Positions 41,243 through 51,508 of a stretch of 64,000 nt of DNA are shown here, one piece after another (within the stretch, counting starts at the first letter, position 1; each line of letters starts with the position of its first letter). Origin of the DNA: Paenibacillus caui (GTDB lineage: Bacteria > Bacillota > Bacilli > Paenibacillales > Paenibacillaceae); NCBI RefSeq assembly GCF_019904135.1, contig NZ_JAIOGQ010000013.1:59698-123697 (forward strand). The letters run 5' to 3'. The notes under the pieces were generated by a model. It was not told the origin of the DNA. It saw nothing but the letters and a program-made list of their open reading frames with translations, and did no database searches. Position numbers and translations under genes: made by a program.

Positions 41243-42169
41243 ATGAAAAAAGGTCTTAAATTAATATTTATTTCTTTGATTATGACCGTATTATTTATGC
41301 CTGATGTATACGGAGCCACATATACTTATCACTATGACTTAAATGGGAGGTTAACATATATAGAATCAACCGAAGGCCGTATTTACTTTCAATATGACTC
41401 AAACGGTAATCTGTTAAGAAAAGAACTAAAAGATCCATTAGGATTTGGAGTACTTGAATCCCCTGCAGTGGATCAAATTTACACCAATACTCTTTCTATA
41501 AAAGGATGGCATTTAGATAAAGCCGGTATAGAAAGCATCAAAGTTTATTTAAATAATGAGTTCAAAGGCTTAGCTACATACGGGCAGAGCAGAGAGGATG
41601 TATATTCGAAGTATCCTAATTATAATAACCATAATGCTGGTTTTTATTTCGATTTGGTACTGCCTAAAGAAAATAACAACTATGACCTAAAAGTGGTTGT
41701 AAGAAATAATAATGGCGAAGAGATGACCTATACCAAGTCTTTCAAGCAAGTCATCTTGGAACCAATCGGAGAAATAGAAACCCCTCAAGCTAATAGTACT
41801 GTCATCTACTATATAAATGGTGGGACTAATAATAATAGAATGACCATCACAGGCTGGAATTTGGAACTTGTAAGAATGAAGAAAATAGAGATTTATATTG
41901 ACAACTATCTGGTTACCCCTATAAGCACCTCAATCAATCTCTATCGAAATGATATTTATAATCTACATCCTCTTTATGCCAATCAATACTCTGGTTATAG
42001 TGCCATAATCTCGACACCACAAGTATGGTTTGGAACAGAATCGAAAGAATTAAAGATAATTATAGAGGACGTAGATGGGCAAAGGACGACTTATATTGAA
42101 ACGTTTACTGTAAAAGGATCAAGCAACATTATTATTACGGATCCCTGCACGACGAGGTGTGCCTCGTAA
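41243..42169 (+). CDS. Secreted mini-YD-repeat protein with two Ig-like domains (paralogue 1)
   Basis: 308 residues with a signal peptide (to about residue 25, ending VYGA). Two RHS/YD-type units follow (YTYHYDLNGRLTYIES and IYFQYDSNGNLLRKE), then two beta-sandwich-like domains. Each of these begins with a G.(L/I)E(S/T)P segment and has a later SIKGWHLD or TITGWNLE motif and a REDVYSKYPNYN or RNDIYNLHPLYA motif. The arrangement is shared with the next gene. Such Ig-like 'GW.L' domains occur in surface proteins. It may assist or decorate the large RHS protein downstream. The gene is AT-rich and probably horizontally acquired. Confidence 0.7.
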   Translation: MKKGLKLIFISLIMTVLFMPDVYGATYTYHYDLNGRLTYIESTEGRIYFQYDSNGNLLRKELKDPLGFGVLESPAVDQIYTNTLSIKGWHLDKAGIESIKVYLNNEFKGLATYGQSREDVYSKYPNYNNHNAGFYFDLVLPKENNNYDLKVVVRNNNGEEMTYTKSFKQVILEPIGEIETPQANSTVIYYINGGTNNNRMTITGWNLELVRMKKIEIYIDNYLVTPISTSINLYRNDIYNLHPLYANQYSGYSAIISTPQVWFGTESKELKIIIEDVDGQRTTYIETFTVKGSSNIIITDPCTTRCAS

Positions 42170-42389
42170 TATGTATATGAAAGAAAGTGGATTTTTAATA
42201 TCTTTCATGAGCCATTCTAAAAATATTTGATGGTCACTACACAGAAATCAGGGCATACAGATAACATTGAAGTGCTCTTCATGGATAGAAAAAGGATCAA
42301 TCTTATCTTGAAAAAAATGGGGTTTTCAGTAGTACGTTGTTACAAATGTTGCATTTCTTATTTCAGAATATATTAAAGGAGCGATCAAA

Positions 42390-43331
42390 ATGAAATTCAA
42401 AAGAATGAGGCTTTTAGTTGTGACATTATTTACGTTACTAACCGCATCATTGTACCCGTATAGTGCAGCGGCTGGAGAGGTAGGCAATATAACCTACGAA
42501 TATGATAGTAATGGGCGTTTAAAGACTGCGACATATAATTCTGGCATGAGAGTTACTTACCTCTATGACCAAAATGGGAATCTAATTCAAAGAAAGTTAA
42601 CTTTAATTCCAATAGGTTACTTGGATATCCCTATTGCTAATGCCGATTATTTATCAAATGAGGGTGTAGAAGTTAAAGGATGGTTTCTGAATGAGGGGGG
42701 CAATTCAAGAGTTGAAATTTATGATAACAACACGCTGATCGATACCATCACTACCTTTGTTGAACGTGAAGATGTTTATAATGCCTATCCTAAATATAAC
42801 CTACATAATGCCGGTTTTGATAAAAGTTATACCTTTTCAAAAGGGACTCACGTGCTAAAAGTGATTGGCATTGGAAAAAATGGAGAGCAAACCGTTTTAA
42901 CCCGAAGCTTTACAGTTTCACTACCTACAATTGGAGCTTTAGAAAGCCCTCTTGATAATGAGACGTTCAACTCAATATTCCTTCCCAAAAAAGATGACTA
43001 TGACCTTCCTACAATATTTGTAAGCGGATGGTTTTTGAATGATCAGGGATTTTCTAAAATTGATTTTTATCTCAATAATGAGCTAGTTACTACTCTTAGT
43101 GCTCAATCTATTGTTTATTTTAAGAAGGAACGTCAGGATATCTTTGAGTTGCATCCAGAATATGGAGAAGTTAATAGCGGATTTTTGTATCCAATTGGAG
43201 TTACTGAAGCCGGGTCACAACAATTAAAAGTCGTATTTACGGGACTGGATGGAAAGCAACTAACCTTTACTCGGTTTTTTTTCGTTAAGAGCGGATCTTG
43301 GATTGAGGTTCCTGAGCCTCCTGCGATGTAA
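42390..43331 (+). CDS. Secreted mini-YD-repeat protein with two Ig-like domains (paralogue 2)
   Basis: 313 residues with a signal peptide, two YD units (ITYEYDSNGRLKTATYNSG and TYLYDQNGNLIQRK) and two Ig-like domains with EVKGWFLN and VSGWFLND plus REDVYNAYPKYN and RQDIFELHPEYG. It is a diverged tandem duplicate of 41243-42169. An AAAGGAG site is well placed. The single pair of YD repeats is too short to form an RHS shell, so a toxin-carrier role is unlikely. An adhesin, processing partner or accessory secretion role is possible but unproven. Confidence 0.7.
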   Translation: MKFKRMRLLVVTLFTLLTASLYPYSAAAGEVGNITYEYDSNGRLKTATYNSGMRVTYLYDQNGNLIQRKLTLIPIGYLDIPIANADYLSNEGVEVKGWFLNEGGNSRVEIYDNNTLIDTITTFVEREDVYNAYPKYNLHNAGFDKSYTFSKGTHVLKVIGIGKNGEQTVLTRSFTVSLPTIGALESPLDNETFNSIFLPKKDDYDLPTIFVSGWFLNDQGFSKIDFYLNNELVTTLSAQSIVYFKKERQDIFELHPEYGEVNSGFLYPIGVTEAGSQQLKVVFTGLDGKQLTFTRFFFVKSGSWIEVPEPPAM

Positions 43332-43610
43332 GATTAATAGCCATTAAAGCACATCACAGGCTCAACGCCTCAAACTAGTGGCGTTATTATTACTGCTTAT
43401 TTTTTCATCTCTTCCAAACTTTAAAACACCCACTAGAGTATTCTTCAAAAAATGTACTGTTTAAACGATGGAGGCTAACTATTCCTTTGTCGAATGATTT
43501 TGTAAAAAACATTAATCTGCAGTGTATTGGATCTAGGGAGTAACGAAGTTTATTTGTATACACCAAGTGATTCTACACTAAAAAATCATATTTTTAGATT
43601 GGAGAATTCT

Positions 43611-46600
43611 ATGATAAATCATAATTGGCTAAAGAAAATATTATCCATTATTCTAGTGTTTAGTATTTTACTTGGTATTGTTTCGGATATCGTTCCTCAA
43701 AAAACATATGCTAGTGATTTTGATGCTGCTGATCAAAGCACCATTCAGCGCATTGTTGATTTATTCGGCACATCGGAAGTCTTTATTCAACAATATTTAG
43801 ACCAAGGCTATACACTTAAGCAAATTATTACTGCCTTTTATAAGGCACAGGAAGACCATACAAGCTTTGAGGAGGCACTAAAAAACTTATTTCCTTCAGA
43901 AGATAATCAGTCCAATTCCGTTACAAGTGAAGTGTACAGTGATTTGTCTTCACCATTATTAAATTTAGTGAATGTAGTTGAATCATCTAAGTCAAGTATT
44001 GTTCAAAACTATAACTTTTTTCCCGTTACTGAAGCAGTTTACGATCAGCCAAGTTCAGTTACAGACGACGTGTATGCAGATGATATGAGCGTGAAAATGA
44101 TGGCTTTATCAGAACCTGAACAGCCACATATCATCGAAAAAGCACCCAACGTTAGCAAATCATCTTTTAACGAGGCTCCTTATTCGGTAGGAGATAATGG
44201 TGAATCCATCTCAAGCGTATCCGGTAGTCTTACATTGAAACAAACGGACGCGATGCTACCTGGAAGAAATGGAATGTCGTTCTCTCTTACAAGACAATAT
44301 GATTCAAGTGCTTCTCAATTTTATGATATGGACTATGGATACAATACTTACACATATTCGCTCTATAAATACTTTGTTCAATTTAATGCGGTAAAAAAGG
44401 AAATATTAACTAGATATAATGTGAAATATCGTGAAAATAAATGGGTTCAGATGGATGAAGATGGCGATGGTATTGTGGATATGGAGACGGCCATTATAAG
44501 TTCCACAGTGAAAAACCTTGGGGTATATAATGCTCAAGAAGAGGCGAACGAGGCAGCTAGTCATCGATTTCAATATGAAATACCTGCACAAAGTATCACT
44601 GCAGATGCTGCAAGATACAGTAGTGATCCTAGCAGCTTTCCTTCCTATATTTACTATAATAGCGATGGGTTTAGTGGGAGCTTATACCCAAGCGGAACCC
44701 CATTTGTTATCTCAGGACAGTATACACCTGAAAGAACTATAACTGCTACAACACAATATTGTACAAGTTCAGTACCAGGGAAATATGACAGCCAAGGATA
44801 TTGGGTACAAACAGGACAGGCAAGCACTTGTCCTGAGACGAAAACATCTGTTGTAGAAGGCTACACAATCACATTGACTCGTACCGTTGAAGTTCAGAAA
44901 TCGTGTCCTTCGCCAAATCCGTCATCTGCAAACTATGTTTGCACCAAGTCATGGCTAGCGACATATAACGGTTCGAAGGTAATACCTCCAACGGATACTC
45001 GGAATTATCAGCAGAATTATAGAGGGACAGTCACCAAACCTGCAAGTGTATCGGACACGAAATATGAACCATGGGTTACATTATCTGATGGAGCAAGACA
45101 AAGGTACGCTTACAATGTAACTGAACTGCCTTGGGTAGAACCAGAACATTATGAGGGACCTGGCACAAATACTACGATTTCCACCGACGCTACTGAAAAC
45201 TGGACGGATGTATACAATTTACAAAATCTTATTAACAGTAATCCAAATAAGTTTGTCGATTACTCTTATGAGGGGGACAAAGTTTACAGTATTTATACCT
45301 CTAGTTCGCCTAATGCAACTATACAATCCTTTCAATATGGCACGGGAACAGATCGAACCTATTATAATAAGACCACTCAGCCAATTGAGGAACTGATGTA
45401 CCCTCTAGGCAAAGGCTGGTCTTGGCAGCTTCCTTACATTGAGACTAAAGAGAATAAAAAATATATGCATTTAGCTGAGGGTGGATCGTATGAAATCAGC
45501 GGTACTAGCTTAAAAGGCTATGATTGGGAAGGGCCTACCTTTAACAGCGATACATCGGTTACGGTAAACGGGGAAACGTCTGATTCCGTTTTAGTTTCGG
45601 CTGACGGCACTAAAAAGCAATATTTCACTGCTGACGGACGGATTCTTCAAATTTCCGATGCCTATAACAACTCTATTCAATTCAGTTATGAACAAAATGA
45701 AGCCTATGGCCGCAAACTTCTTAGTCAAGTCAAAGATGCAATAGGAAATACCATCAATATTACGTACTCTTCAACCAAGGTAACTGTCACTCAAGGAGAT
45801 AAAACCGTAGTATATGATAAGCATACTCAGGATGGAGTTGAACTTTTAGACTCGGTAACGGACGAACTTGGCCGCAAAACAACTTTCTCGTATAAATTAG
45901 CTGCAGCCAAATTTAATTTGATGGCTTCTTACCCGGAGCGGGCTATTTCTAATCCTTATGCACTCATTACATCGGTTGTACATCCAACAGGTGCAAAGAC
46001 CCTCTACGAATATGATGAGACCCCAGTAAGCAGGTACATTGGCGCGGACTCCGTAGACCAAGCTTACCGGATTCTTTCCCGTAAGGATCAAATTATCTAT
46101 GAGAATGGCACAACAGAAGATTACAATCGGCAGACCCTAAGCTATACCTCTGATATGGGAATGAGTTATGGCCAAGATTTTACATTCTCAACGGTACTAA
46201 ACAATGGTCTTACATCGACTACTTTGGAGTATAGAAAAGATTATATCGATGACAATACGCCGGCTCAGTTTTACGTGGATCGGTCACTTGTCAAAGCGGA
46301 TGGAAAGGAACAAACCACAGCCTACTCCTATGCGAAAAAGGTAGGAAGTAGAGCTTACTTTGCTCCTGCGGCGACGGCTACATCCACGAGCGACAATTTA
46401 TCAGGGAATACTTTAACGACCAGTACTCAATATGATGATTATGGGAATGTTACGCAGACAACCGATGAACGAGGACGAACGACAATCAATACGTATGATA
46501 GTGAAAAGCACTGGTTATTAAGTACAGTTACTGACGTTGCATCAAATGCTAAGGAATATAGTCAATTCACAAGGACACCACAAGGTGAAGTTGCTCAGGT

Positions 46601-49484
46601 TGTTGTCAAGAAAGACAATGCAGATGGCCCCATTCTTAAGCAAATAGATTATACATTTGATTCTTACGGCAATCCGGTAACTCAAACCATAGCCAATGGA
46701 TCGAAAAGTATTACGACAACAACGGATTACAGTAGCACCTATAACTATGCCTTCCCAACGGGACAAAGTGTAACGGTAACGGATGTGGATGGACAAACCA
46801 ATGTCATTTCTACATTAGCGGAATATGATTCGACGATGGGTCATATGACAGCTTTTGTGGATGGCAATCATCATCGAACGGATTATCAATATGATGCTTT
46901 AGGCCGTACGGTGAAGGTTGCTTATCCGGATGGTAACAGTTTGTCTGCTGCTTATGATGACCAACAGAATACAGTGACCATAACCGATGAACTTGGTGTT
47001 CAGTCATTAACCCGTTGGAATGCCTTAGGGGTTCAAACTGAACAAGGATTTTACAAAAATGGCGACTATGAGGTTACTCAGCGAATCGGGTATGATCCAT
47101 ACAGCAGACAAAGCTGGAGCGAGGACGCTCTTGGAAACCGGACCAGATACAGCTACGATTCATGGAGTCGATTAGCTTCAACGACTTTTGCGGATGGGTC
47201 CGCCAGCAATGTGAGCTATGACGATGCTTTAAGAACCGTGACTCAAACCGATGCAGAAGGTTACGCCAAGATCGAGAGCTATGATCCGTGGGGCCAGTTG
47301 TTAAAGACAGAAGAGAAGACGCAGCTGGATAGCATTCCAAAACTTTTACAACAAAACGTTTATGATAACGTCAGTGGGTTAGTGGTCAAGCAAATAGACG
47401 GTAACCAGAATACAACGCAATTTGCCTATGATAGCTTAGGGCAACTTATTACGGTGACGGATGCAAATGGTGATCAAACCCGATATGAGTATGATATGCT
47501 CGGGAACTTGACGAGAACGATAGACCCTGCAGGGAATGTAAAAGAAACCCGGTATGATGAACTTGGGAACAAAATTCTCACCATCGATAAGGCAGGTCAG
47601 CAGGCAAAAAGTTATTATGATCCAAACGGAAACTTGACAAAGCTAATTGATCGTAACGGAAATAGCTTCAGTTATCGTTATGACTTACGTGATCGTTTGA
47701 TTCAAAGGGATAGCATAGACGGAAGCGTCAATTACACTTACGATGCTGCCGGGAAACGGCTGAGCATGACCGATAATACCGGTACAACGTCTTATCAGTA
47801 TGATCCCTACACCGGTAATCTGGTCCAAACCACGTATCCAGATGGCCTTCAATTAACTGCCCAGTATGATAAAGCGGGCAATCGGACTGAAATGACCGGG
47901 CCGTTCGGCAATCACGTTTACTACTCGTATGATCCGCTTCATCGGCTGAAAACAGTGGGTACATCCACAAGTCAAGCCGATGCGGAATATAGCTACTATT
48001 TGAATGGTTTGCAAAAAGGAACGATTTCAAATAATGGGGTAGTAACCACAAATTCATATGATGGTGCGAACCTAACTGATATTCAGCAGGTTAGAGATCA
48101 GATCGGCCTGGCTAATTACCAGTATCATTATGATCCAAACCGGAATATTACGACTCGTGTACAAAATAACGCGGCAGATACGTTTACGTATGATAAAGTC
48201 AATCGCATAGCGACTTCATCGCCAGGAAACGAAACCTATACCTATGATAAGCAAGGCAACCGTCAGGTGTTGAGTTCAGATCGTATGCCTGACATTAAGG
48301 AAATAACCAATACCTTTGACTCAAGGGACCATCTTACGGATGTGACCATAAATGGCACGACTGTTCACTACCGGTATAATGGTGACGGGGTGTTGACCGA
48401 GCGCACGGACAGTAATGGTACATCACGCTATTACTATGACGGCGATCAAATCATTGCCGAAGCTAAAATTGTGAATGGACAACCCGAGCTTAAAGCGAAC
48501 TACATCCGTGGGAAGAAGTTAGAGGCCATTGAGTACGCAGATGGATCAAAAGCTTATGTTCAAACGAATGGGCATGGGGATATTACGGAACTTCGGGATG
48601 CTTCAGGCAACATCCTCAACACGTACCAGTATGATATTTGGGGAAACATTTTAAGTAAAGACGAACAGGTGTATAACCCATTCCGTTACTCTGGCGAGTT
48701 GTGGGATGATACGACGGGACTGCAGTATCTTCGGGCGAGATGGTATGATCCTTCGATAGGGCGATTTATCAGTGAGGATACGTATGAAGGGGAGATTAAT
48801 AACCCGCAGACGTTGAACTTGTATGCGTATGTGGAGAATAGTCCGCTAGTTTATACGGATCCAACAGGCCATATGGCAGTTGATGAACTTAACGGAATAG
48901 CTGCTCTCTATAGCTCAGGTATCTTGACTTCAGGAGAAGCATCGGCAGCAATAATTACGGCTAATAAAAAAGGCTTTTATACTGCATTCCATGAAATAGC
49001 CCAAGTTAATATCTATAAGCAACTTGTAAAAAAAGGTTACTCGCCTATACTTGAAAAATCAATACAATCTAATGAGAAGAATATTTTTGGTAAGTATAAG
49101 ACGGTTGAGGCAGACGTTGTCGCGGGAATATATTTGTGGGAGGTTAAACCGAGAGGGGGGGCTTCAGCTAAAAAACAAATTGAAAAGTACACAGCTCTAT
49201 CGGATTATGTACCTGGTCCTGTAACTCTTCTAAATACCATGACAGATATCCAAGTAGTAGGTAATATCTACATGGAAGTTGAATTTCCTTCAAATGGAGA
49301 AGCAAGATATTCGTTTTACCGTAAAGAAGTAGATAGTAGAGGAGTAGTACACATTTCGGAGGTGAAAACCAAAGAGGTTTATCACAAATTATATCTGGAC
49401 TACGAAAAAAAACATTTGTTTGACCTCCCTTTAATACCAATACCAGGTTTAGCTCCAATTCCAATACCAATTCCTGCAGTTTAA
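43611..49484 (+). CDS. Secreted RHS/YD-repeat polymorphic toxin (WapA-like) with C-terminal PD-(D/E)XK nuclease domain
   Basis: About 1957 residues. A Sec signal peptide ends near TYAS (about 35). A helical N-terminal part and a long beta-rich region are followed by dozens of YD repeats (about 700-1690) and the RHS core terminus (GLQYLRARWYDPSIGRFIS, then DPTGH about 1750). The last 200 residues change: HEIAQVNIYKQ, then VEADVVAG, then LWEVKPRG and QIEKYTALS, matching the E-D-ExK-Q arrangement of PD-(D/E)XK nucleases. B. subtilis WapA is a comparable contact-dependent toxin with a tRNase tip. ATG 43611 has a GGAG site; TTG 43527 is upstream in frame. The stop codon lies within the SD region of the next gene. 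Confidence 0.88.
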   Translation: MINHNWLKKILSIILVFSILLGIVSDIVPQKTYASDFDAADQSTIQRIVDLFGTSEVFIQQYLDQGYTLKQIITAFYKAQEDHTSFEEALKNLFPSEDNQSNSVTSEVYSDLSSPLLNLVNVVESSKSSIVQNYNFFPVTEAVYDQPSSVTDDVYADDMSVKMMALSEPEQPHIIEKAPNVSKSSFNEAPYSVGDNGESISSVSGSLTLKQTDAMLPGRNGMSFSLTRQYDSSASQFYDMDYGYNTYTYSLYKYFVQFNAVKKEILTRYNVKYRENKWVQMDEDGDGIVDMETAIISSTVKNLGVYNAQEEANEAASHRFQYEIPAQSITADAARYSSDPSSFPSYIYYNSDGFSGSLYPSGTPFVISGQYTPERTITATTQYCTSSVPGKYDSQGYWVQTGQASTCPETKTSVVEGYTITLTRTVEVQKSCPSPNPSSANYVCTKSWLATYNGSKVIPPTDTRNYQQNYRGTVTKPASVSDTKYEPWVTLSDGARQRYAYNVTELPWVEPEHYEGPGTNTTISTDATENWTDVYNLQNLINSNPNKFVDYSYEGDKVYSIYTSSSPNATIQSFQYGTGTDRTYYNKTTQPIEELMYPLGKGWSWQLPYIETKENKKYMHLAEGGSYEISGTSLKGYDWEGPTFNSDTSVTVNGETSDSVLVSADGTKKQYFTADGRILQISDAYNNSIQFSYEQNEAYGRKLLSQVKDAIGNTINITYSSTKVTVTQGDKTVVYDKHTQDGVELLDSVTDELGRKTTFSYKLAAAKFNLMASYPERAISNPYALITSVVHPTGAKTLYEYDETPVSRYIGADSVDQAYRILSRKDQIIYENGTTEDYNRQTLSYTSDMGMSYGQDFTFSTVLNNGLTSTTLEYRKDYIDDNTPAQFYVDRSLVKADGKEQTTAYSYAKKVGSRAYFAPAATATSTSDNLSGNTLTTSTQYDDYGNVTQTTDERGRTTINTYDSEKHWLLSTVTDVASNAKEYSQFTRTPQGEVAQVVVKKDNADGPILKQIDYTFDSYGNPVTQTIANGSKSITTTTDYSSTYNYAFPTGQSVTVTDVDGQTNVISTLAEYDSTMGHMTAFVDGNHHRTDYQYDALGRTVKVAYPDGNSLSAAYDDQQNTVTITDELGVQSLTRWNALGVQTEQGFYKNGDYEVTQRIGYDPYSRQSWSEDALGNRTRYSYDSWSRLASTTFADGSASNVSYDDALRTVTQTDAEGYAKIESYDPWGQLLKTEEKTQLDSIPKLLQQNVYDNVSGLVVKQIDGNQNTTQFAYDSLGQLITVTDANGDQTRYEYDMLGNLTRTIDPAGNVKETRYDELGNKILTIDKAGQQAKSYYDPNGNLTKLIDRNGNSFSYRYDLRDRLIQRDSIDGSVNYTYDAAGKRLSMTDNTGTTSYQYDPYTGNLVQTTYPDGLQLTAQYDKAGNRTEMTGPFGNHVYYSYDPLHRLKTVGTSTSQADAEYSYYLNGLQKGTISNNGVVTTNSYDGANLTDIQQVRDQIGLANYQYHYDPNRNITTRVQNNAADTFTYDKVNRIATSSPGNETYTYDKQGNRQVLSSDRMPDIKEITNTFDSRDHLTDVTINGTTVHYRYNGDGVLTERTDSNGTSRYYYDGDQIIAEAKIVNGQPELKANYIRGKKLEAIEYADGSKAYVQTNGHGDITELRDASGNILNTYQYDIWGNILSKDEQVYNPFRYSGELWDDTTGLQYLRARWYDPSIGRFISEDTYEGEINNPQTLNLYAYVENSPLVYTDPTGHMAVDELNGIAALYSSGILTSGEASAAIITANKKGFYTAFHEIAQVNIYKQLVKKGYSPILEKSIQSNEKNIFGKYKTVEADVVAGIYLWEVKPRGGASAKKQIEKYTALSDYVPGPVTLLNTMTDIQVVGNIYMEVEFPSNGEARYSFYRKEVDSRGVVHISEVKTKEVYHKLYLDYEKKHLFDLPLIPIPGLAPIPIPIPAV

Positions 49485-49498
49485 AGGAGACAAAATGT

Positions 49499-50605
49499 AT
49501 GGAACAGAACGGAATTTATCCAGCCAATTGGGGTTGGTCCAAACAATCTTCATTTACAGGACCTACCCAATTAGGTGTTGAAAAGTGGAAGGTCTCATTT
49601 GAGAACACTTTATCCATTTCAAGTCCCGTTATTGATCAAGAGGCCAATATTATTTTTGGAACTAATCGTGGGCAGTTAATTTGCATTAATAAAGATGGTG
49701 AGGTACTTTGGAAAAATCAAGTCACCAGTGGCAATATTATCGGCCCAACTATTAACTCTAGCAGAAGTTTAATCATTGTATCTAAAGAAAGCTCAGAGTC
49801 GGAATTAGTTATTTTAACATCAAGTGGCGAAGTCATAAAAAGATATAGATTCAATAATGAAGCTCACTATCCCCCTATCTTGTCTCAAAACGACGAGATA
49901 TTAATTGCTACGTGGGACAATTTAATTAAATTTAATGCGGAAGGTGATCGTTTATGGCACTTTGCGTGTATGAATATCAGTTCTTGTCCCGTGATTGATG
50001 AAAGCGGGAATGTATATTTCACAAGCAGGGAGGATGGAGGAGTTTTAATTTCTTTAAATTCTGAAGGCCAGCTGTGTTGGAAGAAAAAGTTTGCTCCTTG
50101 TTTTTTAGAAGATGATCCTGTCATGGATACTTCCGGCAATATTTATTTAGCCGCAGCTAGGGAAGAGCCTCATCATGCTCTATTCTCTATCGACCAACAG
50201 GGAGAGATTAAATGGAAATTTGAGTTAACTAACGGTGGAATTATTGGTTCTCCAGCAATTAGCCAAGAGGGTCATCTAGTAATGGGAATTACGGGCTTTC
50301 AAATAGTCGCTTTAGATCTTAATGGTAATTTGCTGTGGCAGGCTAAAGTTGGTGAGATGATACAGTCTACTCCTATTTTGGACTCTCGAAATCAGGTTTA
50401 CTTTTATACGCATGTAAAAAAGAAGAAAGTTACATCTAATTTGTGGTGCTACAACAGGCGAGGAAATCTGTTATGGAGTCAAAAGATTAACCATGCTTTG
50501 AATTGGTTTGGCTTCAGTCCGTATAATGGTTTAGTTACTAGGACAATTGATCCTGACACTTACTTGCTTGAATTAACCGCTTATTCTGTGGAAAAGAGTA
50601 TTTAA
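49499..50605 (+). CDS. Cytosolic PQQ-like beta-propeller protein, candidate immunity protein
   Basis: 368 residues without signal peptide or membrane segment. Seven or so tandem repeats carry alternating motifs (SSPVIDQEANIIFGT, GPTINSSRSLIIVS, SCPVIDESGNVYFTS, GSPAISQEGHLVMG, STPILDSRNQVYFYT) followed by GEVLWK/GQLCWK/GEIKWKF-type strands, the pattern of PQQ-binding-like beta-propellers. It starts 14 nt after the toxin stop, and its AAAGGAGA site overlaps that stop, so the two are co-translated. Its position behind a toxin domain suggests an immunity role. Propeller immunity proteins are not the typical WapI form, so this is inference. Confidence 0.7.
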   Translation: MEQNGIYPANWGWSKQSSFTGPTQLGVEKWKVSFENTLSISSPVIDQEANIIFGTNRGQLICINKDGEVLWKNQVTSGNIIGPTINSSRSLIIVSKESSESELVILTSSGEVIKRYRFNNEAHYPPILSQNDEILIATWDNLIKFNAEGDRLWHFACMNISSCPVIDESGNVYFTSREDGGVLISLNSEGQLCWKKKFAPCFLEDDPVMDTSGNIYLAAAREEPHHALFSIDQQGEIKWKFELTNGGIIGSPAISQEGHLVMGITGFQIVALDLNGNLLWQAKVGEMIQSTPILDSRNQVYFYTHVKKKKVTSNLWCYNRRGNLLWSQKINHALNWFGFSPYNGLVTRTIDPDTYLLELTAYSVEKSI

Positions 50606-50650
50606 TTCATTACTGTACTTGCCAATAGTAGCTTGAAAATTTGTGAACAA

Positions 50651-50690
50651 AAAAAGTGCAAAGTGGCCTATGCCACTTTGCGGACTTTTT
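50651..50690 (+). terminator. Terminator of the toxin/propeller operon
   Basis: GCAAAGTGGC (50658-50667) pairs perfectly with GCCACTTTGC (50672-50681); outer AAAAAGT pairs with ACTTTTT. Confidence 0.85.
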
Positions 50691-50906
50691 AATTAGGGAG
50701 AGTAAGACACGGTGTTGGACTTGGTGGTAGGCATACTTGATGAAACACTGTTTTTTCTGCCTGTGGTAGTGGTTGCAGGATCATCTTGCTAGTACGATTT
50801 TACTTATACTCTCGAGACGGTAACGCTTGGTTCCAAAAAGATAGACGAATAGTCGCAGCACAGGAGCGATTCGACGGCACTAAAACGCAATGAAGTGGGT
50901 GATAGC
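50691..50906. other. Intergenic stretch with a short decayed reading frame
   Basis: The last part (about 50826-50893) reads NAWFQKDRRIVAAQERFDG before a stop. This vaguely resembles segments of IS4/IS1634-type transposases, but the match is too weak to assign. No intact gene is visible. Confidence 0.3.
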
Positions 50907-51434
50907 GTGGGAACCTCATTTGCCAACATTCAAGTTCATAGTCAAGATATACAGGCGGTCCAATCTGTGTTGAGATTAATATCTGATAGTGAATTAGAAA
51001 AGTTTGCTTTGGGTATTTTTGGTGATTGGATATCTATATTAGGCAATACGCTTAGTTGGGAAACGGTTGGAGAACTGGGTGAAGAGCTGTCGAGGAGAAT
51101 TGTTCAACCAGTAGGGGCTCTTGGTTATTTTGATGATGATGTTTTGACCTGGCGTTTCTATCAAAATGGACAAGAGATTAAAGTAATAACTGCAGGACAA
51201 AACTTAGATGAGTACGGATTAGAATATACCCCCATAGATATTTCCTTTATTACCGATTTTTTTAAAGTATTGCAACTCACAGAGGATGATTATAAATCAA
51301 TCCTCAATACTAATGACGAGATGAATTTAGTAATTGAAGAACTTGAAGAGCTGTTAGGTATACCATTGTGGATGAAATACGATTGGGTGAAGGAGGATGA
51401 AGATCTGAAAAAATTTTATCCAGTGATGGTATAA
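50907..51434 (+). CDS. Hypothetical acidic protein, possible second immunity protein
   Basis: About 175 residues, acidic, no signal peptide. Motifs include VHSQDIQAVQSVL, WETVGELGEELS, RRIVQPVGALGYFDDDVLTW and YGLEYTPIDISFI. The pattern (start VH..D...VQ; W..V; DDDVL..) is that of small cytosolic proteins often placed beside polymorphic toxins, but I cannot name a family. GTG 50907 and GTG 50895 are possible starts. It lies in the AT-rich island behind the toxin operon terminator and is followed by its own terminator. Confidence 0.6.
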   Translation: MGTSFANIQVHSQDIQAVQSVLRLISDSELEKFALGIFGDWISILGNTLSWETVGELGEELSRRIVQPVGALGYFDDDVLTWRFYQNGQEIKVITAGQNLDEYGLEYTPIDISFITDFFKVLQLTEDDYKSILNTNDEMNLVIEELEELLGIPLWMKYDWVKEDEDLKKFYPVMV

Positions 51435-51466
51435 TTCTGAATTTTAATAGCGCACATCATCTAATC

Positions 51467-51508
51467 AGACTGGGTTTGTGTTAGGTTTAAATTTGCGCTA
51501 CCTAGTCT
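51467..51508 (+). terminator. Terminator of the 50907 gene
   Basis: AGACTGGGT (51467-51475) pairs with ACCTAGTCT (51500-51508, one G-U), followed by TTTTTTC. Confidence 0.65.

Noticed and set aside
50826..50893. IS4/IS1634 transposase remnant
   Set aside because: Only about 20 residues loosely fit; kept as a remark, not a call.
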